From the IMG/VR virus record IMGVR_UViG_3300009155_000247, positions 1-24,713 of that record: a DNA stretch of 24,713 nt; one strand, given 5' to 3'. Position 1 is the stretch's first letter. Every line of letters starts with the position of its first letter. The stretch is from a virus. Shown in pieces: positions 13,262 through 19,185 of this stretch. Made by a program: the position numbers and the translations under genes. The notes beneath the pieces were generated by a model. It was not told where the DNA came from. It searched no databases and saw only the letters and a list, made by a program, of their open reading frames with translations.

Positions 13262-13633
13262 ATGTCAATAGTATACATCATTAAAGAACAGATGGTTCGC
13301 AACGACATAGGCACGTCCCCCATGGATTACAGCGCGGCCATGGAGTACGGCGATATTGAGTTTATCACTTCTCATGACATGCCGATTTACAGTCGTTCGC
13401 TAGTTCAAGCGGCATGGAGCCGTGATGTCATGGGGTTCGTGAATAAATACGACCCAGAGTGTGATTTCATCGTTACTACTGGCCAGCCAATCGCCATATT
13501 TGCAGTAGGGTGGATGCTTGGTCGCTCGAATAAAATCCCCCGTTTTCTCGTATGGCGGCGCGAGGAAAACCGGTATCGTCCTGTTAATTTTGACGGTTCG
13601 ATGCCTGCCGATATGGTCGCTGGTTTTAAATAG
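13262..13633 (+). CDS. Conserved phage hypothetical protein (123 aa)
   Basis: The ATG at 13262 has an AGGG element about 7 nt upstream and lies behind the extended -10. The GTG start at 13205 would overlap the helicase end and the promoter. The product contains IIKEQMVRNDIGTSPMDYSAAMEYGDIEFIT and GQPIAIFAVGWMLG, then RFLVWRREENRYRPV. I associate these strings with an uncharacterised family found in replication regions of other phages. It is a compact alpha/beta protein without a catalytic signature, membrane segment or zinc site. The function is unknown. Confidence 0.75.
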   Translation: MSIVYIIKEQMVRNDIGTSPMDYSAAMEYGDIEFITSHDMPIYSRSLVQAAWSRDVMGFVNKYDPECDFIVTTGQPIAIFAVGWMLGRSNKIPRFLVWRREENRYRPVNFDGSMPADMVAGFK

Positions 13634-13642
13634 GATATCGAA

Positions 13643-14044
13643 ATGGACATGCAAGATTTGCGGGCGTTATGTACCCGAATGAAACTTCTGCAAGAGCAGA
13701 AAGAAAAAGCCGAAGAAGCATTATCTGCACTCAATGCAGATTACAATGATCTTCGGCTATATAAAATCCCTGAAATGATGGAAGCGTTAGGGCTTAAGAA
13801 TGCTACTTTCGAGGGCATGGGGCGCGTTCAGCTTGCCTCTGACCTCTATGCTTCTACTCGTACGGGGCAAAAAGAGGCCGCGATGACTTGGCTCAGGGAT
13901 TGCGGATATGCGGATATGATCACAGAGACATACAACGCAAGTAGCATCAAAGGGCTGTTTCGCCGCATGATCGCCGAAGGTACTGAAATCCCTGAGGAGA
14001 TTTTTAATGTCTCTCCGTTTGTTCGTGCTAGCATCGTTAATTAG
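13643..14044 (+). CDS. Conserved phage protein with coiled-coil N-terminus (133 aa)
   Basis: Residues 1-35 form a probable coiled coil (LCTRMKLLQEQKEKAEEALSALNADY). This is followed by KIPEMMEALGL, GMGRVQLASDLYAS and WLRDCGYADMI. The ending has the pattern SIKGLFRRMIAEG...FNVSPF.RASI, which recurs in phage replication-region proteins of unknown role. TAGGATA lies about 10 nt before the ATG. A terminator-like hairpin follows 10 nt after the stop. It may be a structural or scaffolding partner of replication proteins, but there is no direct evidence. Confidence 0.75.
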   Translation: MDMQDLRALCTRMKLLQEQKEKAEEALSALNADYNDLRLYKIPEMMEALGLKNATFEGMGRVQLASDLYASTRTGQKEAAMTWLRDCGYADMITETYNASSIKGLFRRMIAEGTEIPEEIFNVSPFVRASIVN

Positions 14045-14053
14045 TTCCTCCAC

Positions 14054-14092
14054 CCCTGCTATCCTGTATTAGGGCGCAGCAGCAGGGTTTTT
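14054..14092 (+). terminator. Intrinsic terminator, moderate
   Basis: CCCTGCT (14054-14060) pairs with AGCAGGG (14081-14087), followed directly by TTTTT (14088-14092). The 20-nt loop makes it a moderate terminator. It separates the 13643 gene from the next one (14115) and may only reduce read-through. Confidence 0.55.
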
Positions 14093-14114
14093 AACCGCCC
14101 GCAAAGGAAATGAA

Positions 14115-14873
14115 ATGGCCACAGCTAAAAAAGGTAACGAAGTTGCAGTAGAAAAATCTGGCGCGCTCCTGTTTGCACAGGAAAGCCCGGAGTACATCAA
14201 GAAAGGTGCGGGCCGTGGGTCTGAAGAAGTCACCACCACCGACATGGTATTGCCACGGCTAGAGATAGTGCAAGCTCTATCTCCCATCAAGGAGGTAGAC
14301 CCTGGTGTTAAAGATGGTCAACTGTTTAATAGTGTGACCCAAGAAATCATCGGCGATTTCTGTTACTTTGTGCCGGTATACTACCGCATGGAGTACCTCG
14401 TATGGAAGGACGCTGATCAGGGCGGTGGCTTTTTCGGGTCACATGCCACTGAGGCGGACGCTCAGGCTCGTGTGTCCCAAGAGGTTCAAGGCGGTGAAAA
14501 CCCCGATCATCTTGAGATCGTGGACACCCCAGTCCAATACGGGTTGCGTATCTTAGAGGACGGCTCCTATGAGCAGATCGTGATATCTATGGCTAAAACA
14601 AAGGCCAAAGTGTCGCGCAAGTGGAACGCTATGATCAGTATTGCTGGCGGCGATAGGTTCTCTCGTGTATACAAAATCAGCACGTTCCGCGACGAAAACA
14701 AGAAGGGACAAAAGTTCCATAACTACGTAGTCCAGCCTGCAGGGTTCACACCGAAAGATGTATATGAAGCGGCAGAAGTCGCGTACAATATATTCAAGTC
14801 TCAAGAGTTTCGCGTTGCCCACGAGACGGTCAGTACCGCAGATACAGGCACGACTGATCGCGGCGATATTTAA
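14115..14873 (+). CDS. Conserved phage replication-region protein (252 aa)
   Basis: The ATG at 14115 has AAAGGAAA upstream. Residues 40-75 (TTTDMVLPRLEIVQALSPIK) and 90-110 (GDFCYFVPVYYRMEYLVW) are strong hydrophobic strands. These are followed by a GGGFFGSH loop, ISMAKTKAKVSRKWN (about 160-172) and an aromatic VVQPAGFTPKDVYEAA segment. The pattern occurs in a broad group of phage proteins next to polymerases. A single-stranded DNA binding or recombination role is possible from position and the basic/aromatic middle, but I cannot confirm a fold. The acidic, flexible tail (STADTGTTDRGDI) resembles SSB-type tails. It is followed by a strong double terminator. Confidence 0.75.
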   Translation: MATAKKGNEVAVEKSGALLFAQESPEYIKKGAGRGSEEVTTTDMVLPRLEIVQALSPIKEVDPGVKDGQLFNSVTQEIIGDFCYFVPVYYRMEYLVWKDADQGGGFFGSHATEADAQARVSQEVQGGENPDHLEIVDTPVQYGLRILEDGSYEQIVISMAKTKAKVSRKWNAMISIAGGDRFSRVYKISTFRDENKKGQKFHNYVVQPAGFTPKDVYEAAEVAYNIFKSQEFRVAHETVSTADTGTTDRGDI

Positions 14874-14885
14874 CGCTTTCTCCTT

Positions 14886-14948
14886 CCCCGGTATGCTTTT
14901 TGGTTGCCGCCGGGGTTTACCCCCACCTTTCGGGGTGGGGGGTTTTTA
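14886..14948 (+). terminator. Double intrinsic terminator before dpoZ
   Basis: The first hairpin pairs CCCCGG (14886-14891) with CCGGGG (14910-14915). The second pairs CCCCCACC (14920-14927) with GGTGGGGG (14934-14941) around a 6-nt loop and is followed by GTTTTTA (14942-14948). The second is a typical strong intrinsic terminator. It lies only 12 nt before the dpoZ start codon, so the replication operon must use read-through, antitermination or a promoter overlapping this site. Confidence 0.85.
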
Positions 14949-14960
14949 TAGCTTAATAGA

Positions 14961-16790
14961 ATGACATTTCCCAATCTTTCGGCAGTTCGCGTTATCGGGT
15001 TAGACTATGAGACCACTGGTCTTAAGTATTGGGACCCAGATTTCCGTGTTTTAGGTGTCGGTATCGCAACAATGGATTCCCGTTGGTATTTCGATCTGCG
15101 CAGCACGCCAGGATTGATAGACTGGCTTCAAAGCACGCTGAAAGATAAGCGCGTTGCAGCGCAAAACGCGCAGTATGATTACCAGTGTACCCGTGTTCTC
15201 GGGATTGATCCTCGTGATTCCAAGTGGTGGTGTACAATGGTAAATGAATGCCTTATCGATGAGCACCAGCTAAAATATGACCTTGCTTCGATCGCTGACT
15301 ATCACATGATTGAGTCCCAAAAATCCGCACTGCTGGAGCAGATACGCATCGAGATGGGGTACGCGGACGCACGAGAGGTACTGCGGCGGGCTGCTGAGAT
15401 TCCGGCGGCCATACTAGCCCCGTACGGCGCATCAGATGCTTTCGATGCCATTCGGATATACGACAAACAGGTTTGCGAGATTGAACGTCAAGACCTACAC
15501 GCTGTATCAGAGCTTGAGGCGCGCCTGTTGCCCGTTTTGGCCGACATGTCTTGGGGGGGAGTTCGGGTTGACTTAGAAGCCGCGCATACCGCGATCCCTC
15601 GACTTGATGAGCGAGAGCAAATCCTACAAAGAGAAATTAACGATATCACAGGAACCAAGTTTAACGTTAATTCATCACCACAGGTGCGAGCGTTTTTTAA
15701 TCCGAAGCCTATCAATAAGTTTCAGTGGCGCCTTATCGACGGAACTATTGTCGGCCCCACGAAAACCGGCGGGGGTCCTTCGCTCGACCAGAGTGCCATG
15801 CGTGAAATTAAGCATCCATTGGCCGCGAAAATATTGGCACTACGGAAGACGATCAAGCTTCGTGATACTTTTGTTCGCGGTCACATCCTCGGTAGCGCAG
15901 ACGCTGATGGGTATGTCCACACCCAGTTCAATCAAACACGCAATGACGCGGACGCGGGGACTGTTACCGGGCGACTTTCATCCACCGACCCGGCTCTTCA
16001 ACAGATTCCAAAGCGCGACAGAGAAAACGCCGCAGTATTGCGCGCCATGTTCCTCCCCGATCGTGGTGACGAGTGGTTTTGTGCAGATTACAGTCAAGTA
16101 GATTTTCGCTGCGGGGCACATTTGCAAAATGACCCATCCATCATCGCCGCGTATATTGAAAACCCCGGACTCGATTATCACCAAGTCGTCAGTGATATGA
16201 CGGGCATTCCTCGAAACCCACCTTACGCAGGGGCACCTAATACTAAACAAGTAAATTTAGGGTTGTCGTTCGGGGCGGGACAAGGCAAATTGGCATTCAT
16301 GATGGGGATGCCTTATAGCGTCAAAGAGTACAAGGGTAAAATGACATATGTAGCTGGGCCAGAGGCTGTGGCGGTGTTCGAAATGTACCATAAACGATTA
16401 CCTGCCGTAAAAAGCTTCATGAAAAAAGCTGAGAGTATAGCTAGGGAGACTGGATTTGTTAAAACTCAAATAGGGCGGCGGCTTCGTTTTCCCCGGGGAG
16501 TGGGAACGCATAAAGCAGCAGGATTACTTTACCAGGCATATGCAGCGGATCTCCACAAGCAAGGATTGATCAATACTGACGCTGCGATTCGCGAGGGGAA
16601 ACTTCCGGCCCGTCTAATGGTCAGTGTTCACGACGAGATCGGCGTGTCTATGGCTCGCGATGAGGAAGTCAAGGCTCGCATCATGCATGAATACACAGAT
16701 TTCAATTCGGATTTTTCCCCCATCCGAATGAGAGTGCCAATCACCGCGTCTGGTGAGTATGGTATCAATTGGTGGGAAGCCAGTAAGTAG
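14961..16790 (+). CDS. dpoZ: Family A DNA polymerase of Z-genome type, DpoZ (609 aa)
   Basis: It replicates the phage genome with 2-aminoadenine in place of adenine. The 3'-5' exonuclease shows Exo I D15/E17 (GLDYETTG), Exo II NAQYD73 and Exo III YGASD159. The polymerase shows TGRLSS (336-341), motif A DYSQVDF (D376), motif B K429...F437G and motif C HDE (557-559). Motif A has Asp at 381 where most family A enzymes have Glu, and the Arg usually four residues before the motif B Lys appears to be Ala. The assignment as DpoZ rests on these motifs plus the adjacent purZ, mazZ and datZ. The ATG at 14961 lacks a visible Shine-Dalgarno, but an in-frame stop 10 nt upstream excludes an earlier start. 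Confidence 0.9.
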   Translation: MTFPNLSAVRVIGLDYETTGLKYWDPDFRVLGVGIATMDSRWYFDLRSTPGLIDWLQSTLKDKRVAAQNAQYDYQCTRVLGIDPRDSKWWCTMVNECLIDEHQLKYDLASIADYHMIESQKSALLEQIRIEMGYADAREVLRRAAEIPAAILAPYGASDAFDAIRIYDKQVCEIERQDLHAVSELEARLLPVLADMSWGGVRVDLEAAHTAIPRLDEREQILQREINDITGTKFNVNSSPQVRAFFNPKPINKFQWRLIDGTIVGPTKTGGGPSLDQSAMREIKHPLAAKILALRKTIKLRDTFVRGHILGSADADGYVHTQFNQTRNDADAGTVTGRLSSTDPALQQIPKRDRENAAVLRAMFLPDRGDEWFCADYSQVDFRCGAHLQNDPSIIAAYIENPGLDYHQVVSDMTGIPRNPPYAGAPNTKQVNLGLSFGAGQGKLAFMMGMPYSVKEYKGKMTYVAGPEAVAVFEMYHKRLPAVKSFMKKAESIARETGFVKTQIGRRLRFPRGVGTHKAAGLLYQAYAADLHKQGLINTDAAIREGKLPARLMVSVHDEIGVSMARDEEVKARIMHEYTDFNSDFSPIRMRVPITASGEYGINWWEASK

Positions 16791-16798
16791 GAGCAATC

Positions 16799-17863
16799 AT
16801 GCCACATCAAATTGATATGGTCATGGATTTCCAGTTCGGTAGCACCGGCAAGGGGTCCATTTGTGGGTATTTAGCGAAACGGGAAAAATATGACGTCGCG
16901 GTTTGTGCTTTTGCGACTAACGCCGGGCACACTTATATCGATAAACAACGCGGAATCCATGTGATGACGCAACAGTTACCAACTGCGCTTACTTCACCTA
17001 CTGTTCACACTTTGATGATCGGGCCAGGTGCAGCCATCCACATTGAAACACTTCGCGATGAATTACACCGGTACAGCAGTATCATCGGCGATAAGCGGAT
17101 CATGATCCACCCCCACGCCGCCGTGGTTGAAGACTACCACGCTACTTATGAATTAGTAGATGGACGAACTAAAATGGGATCAACAGCTAAAGGAGTGGGT
17201 GAGGCCTACATCGAGCGCATGCGCCGCAGTACGGGGGACAGCAACATAATCCAAAACCGAGTTAGTTACTCAGACCCGATTGCCGCCTATATCACTACCC
17301 CTGAAAAGTACCGAGATGCGTTGTATGCCGCCAATGCTGTGCTGATTGAGGGGGCACAAGGATTCGGACTATCGATGTACCATGGGTTTTACCCGTACGT
17401 TACTTCGCGGGATGTTACTCCATGGCAAGTTGCAGCCGATTGTGGGATTCCTTTTCAATGGGCGCCGTACATCATGCCGATCGGGACGCTGCGCACGTTT
17501 CCTATTCGTGTCAGTAACCGGGATGGTTCATCGGGACCCGGATATTGCGATCAGCGTGAAATGAAATGGGAGGAATTAGGGATAGAGCCGGAATTAACCA
17601 CCGTGACTAAGCTTCCACGCCGGATTTTCACATTTAGTCAGGATCAGCTTACTCAGGCCCATTTCCATTGCGGTGGATATTGGCGCACTCGTCTATTTTT
17701 AAATTTCGCCAATTATGTCAACACTAGAAGAGAGCTTCGGACGTTAATCGAAGAAATCGAACGACACCAACATCTCAGGCTTAACCCCCCCAAAGTTGAA
17801 TGGATCGGGTACGGTCCTGATGACAGAGATGTCATAACCCGTGCTGAATGGGAGAAAGCATGA
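16799..17863 (+). CDS. purZ: PurZ, N6-succino-2-amino-2'-deoxyadenylate synthase (354 aa)
   Basis: PurZ joins aspartate to dGMP using ATP or dATP. The host PurB and kinases then yield dZTP. It is a PurA homologue. The P-loop reads QFGSTGKG (12-19) instead of PurA's QWGDEGKG, so the catalytic Asp is Ser15, a change known in the PurZ group. The NAGHT motif with the general acid His44 is kept (41-45), as are GSTAKGVGEAY (127-137) and EGAQG (184-188) followed by HGFYPYVTS (195-203). It is shorter than bacterial PurA (about 430), as usual for phage PurZ. GTAGGAG lies just before the ATG. The stop overlaps mazZ by 4 nt. The identification is strong from motif and neighbours. Confidence 0.93.
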   Translation: MPHQIDMVMDFQFGSTGKGSICGYLAKREKYDVAVCAFATNAGHTYIDKQRGIHVMTQQLPTALTSPTVHTLMIGPGAAIHIETLRDELHRYSSIIGDKRIMIHPHAAVVEDYHATYELVDGRTKMGSTAKGVGEAYIERMRRSTGDSNIIQNRVSYSDPIAAYITTPEKYRDALYAANAVLIEGAQGFGLSMYHGFYPYVTSRDVTPWQVAADCGIPFQWAPYIMPIGTLRTFPIRVSNRDGSSGPGYCDQREMKWEELGIEPELTTVTKLPRRIFTFSQDQLTQAHFHCGGYWRTRLFLNFANYVNTRRELRTLIEEIERHQHLRLNPPKVEWIGYGPDDRDVITRAEWEKA

Positions 17864-18195
17864 AAGACGCGCATGACACGGTAACTCTTGAAATGGATAT
17901 AGGGTGGACTATAGACCACCTTGCCGCCTATGTGTTTCAATGGGCATCTTCCGTTTTCCCCGATCGCACGGACAGCAGTATGTTCATCAAGATTTTTGAA
18001 GAATTGGCTGAAGTGATTCGCTCTGATGGTGACGCTTTGGAAGTTGCAGATCTGTTTATCATGCTGCTTGACTACGCCAAACGTAAAAACATCAACATCG
18101 AAGAAGCGGTACGCCACAAATTAAGCATTAATAGGGACCGCAATTGGCGAATTAACGCTAACGGCACGATGAGTCACTATAACTCGGAGAAATAA
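17860..18195 (+). CDS. mazZ: MazZ-like MazG pyrophosphohydrolase (111 aa)
   Basis: In Z phages this all-helical enzyme converts dGTP (and possibly dATP) to the monophosphate, supplying dGMP to PurZ. The MazG metal-binding residues are E47/E48 and E51 in FEELAE, and E61 and D64 in EVADLF. The length fits the short phage MazG group. The ATG at 17860 overlaps the purZ stop (ATGA) and has GGAGAA upstream; the ATG at 17848 would be inside purZ. The placement between purZ and datZ supports the Z pathway. Without this context it would be called a generic MazG-like NTP pyrophosphatase, so substrate specificity is inferred. Confidence 0.85.
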   Translation: MKDAHDTVTLEMDIGWTIDHLAAYVFQWASSVFPDRTDSSMFIKIFEELAEVIRSDGDALEVADLFIMLLDYAKRKNINIEEAVRHKLSINRDRNWRINANGTMSHYNSEK

Positions 18196-18196
18196 C

Positions 18197-18745
18197 ATGA
18201 CACACCCATTCTATGTGAACCCCAACGGAGATCTTCACATCGAAGCTATCGTTCGGGCGCAGGCTGTGAAGCGTTGGCATATGATCGATACTACTCGGAT
18301 GCAATCGGTCGCGGAGCATTCAGCGAATGTGGCCATGCTAATGTATTATATCAGCCATCACGCTCCGCAGGCGTATTTTGGTTCCCCAGCGGGCGCGGCG
18401 CTTTCTGGATTGCTGCACGACATATCTGAGGCATTCACCGGGGATATCCCCGGACATACGAAGCGCGAGCTGCAAGGGATCGACGAGCTGGAGTCTCGTC
18501 TGACACCCCCCACATTAACTTATAAAGTTTCTGATTCGGTAGGTTTGCTCATGAAACTGTGTGATTTAGCCGACGGAGTGCGGTTCATCTCGGCCCATGG
18601 GGTTGGCACGGATGCTGGCTGGGCTCGTGATTGTTTGATTAAGAAATTAAATGACAAGAAAGCCCAAGCTACAGCAGAATGGCCTCAAGTGGTATATAAC
18701 AGTGTGGTCGCTAAGATAGATAATTACATATGGGGCTCGGCATGA
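18197..18745 (+). CDS. datZ: DatZ-like HD-domain dATP triphosphohydrolase (182 aa)
   Basis: DatZ removes dATP, as deoxyadenosine plus triphosphate, so that the polymerase meets Z instead of A. HD-domain residues are visible as H41 (VAEHSANV), H74 and D75 (LLHDISEAF), and D123 or D126 (LCDLADG). An RW pair at 26-27 is also conserved in the related YfbR nucleotidases. The length matches known DatZ and YfbR proteins. The gene begins 1 nt after mazZ and overlaps the next gene by 4 nt. YfbR-type 5'-nucleotidase activity is the alternative, but the purZ/mazZ/dpoZ neighbours favour DatZ. Confidence 0.87.
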   Translation: MTHPFYVNPNGDLHIEAIVRAQAVKRWHMIDTTRMQSVAEHSANVAMLMYYISHHAPQAYFGSPAGAALSGLLHDISEAFTGDIPGHTKRELQGIDELESRLTPPTLTYKVSDSVGLLMKLCDLADGVRFISAHGVGTDAGWARDCLIKKLNDKKAQATAEWPQVVYNSVVAKIDNYIWGSA

Positions 18746-19185
18746 ATAAATTAGAGTTAGAATTTCGCAGGGAGTTGGTCGAAAAAATGGGAGGGACATG
18801 GACCCCTACGATTCATGTGGAGAATCGTCTGAACCCGGGAGTTCCCGATATGTCGTACGTGATGACCCATTTAGGGTGTGAAACAGGGTGGCTTGAGTTA
18901 AAGGCTTACAGACTAGCGAGCGATAAGAGGGTGTCGATCAAGGTAGAACGTGGGCAACATGAGTGGATGGCAGCGCACGCTTACCGGGTTCCGGCGCATT
19001 TTTTGATTTCAATAGGAGAGTGGTGTTATTTGCTGCATGGGCGGCACCACCGTAGGTTAGCCGAAACACTTCGCCTTGAAAATGATTTTGTGCCCCTCGC
19101 TATGTCTATGTTTCATCGCAGTGATATTCGGGCGACACTGCCCGCAGCACTAATAGCTAACACTAATAGGAGGCGCAATGACTAA
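18742..19185 (+). CDS. PD-(D/E)xK endonuclease, VRR-NUC or resolvase-like (147 aa)
   Basis: The nuclease core is compact: E27, then PGVPD36, then LELK with E52 and K54, and a downstream Q/H helix (GQHEWMAAH). This matches the PD-(D/E)xK fold as in VRR-NUC and Holliday-junction-resolvase-like phage nucleases. It probably cuts branched or flap DNA arising in replication. The ATG at 18742 overlaps the datZ stop. Its last codons overlap the primase-helicase start by 8 nt. It is interesting in a Z genome because cleavage must act on Z-containing DNA. Exact specificity is unknown. Confidence 0.85.
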   Translation: MNKLELEFRRELVEKMGGTWTPTIHVENRLNPGVPDMSYVMTHLGCETGWLELKAYRLASDKRVSIKVERGQHEWMAAHAYRVPAHFLISIGEWCYLLHGRHHRRLAETLRLENDFVPLAMSMFHRSDIRATLPAALIANTNRRRND

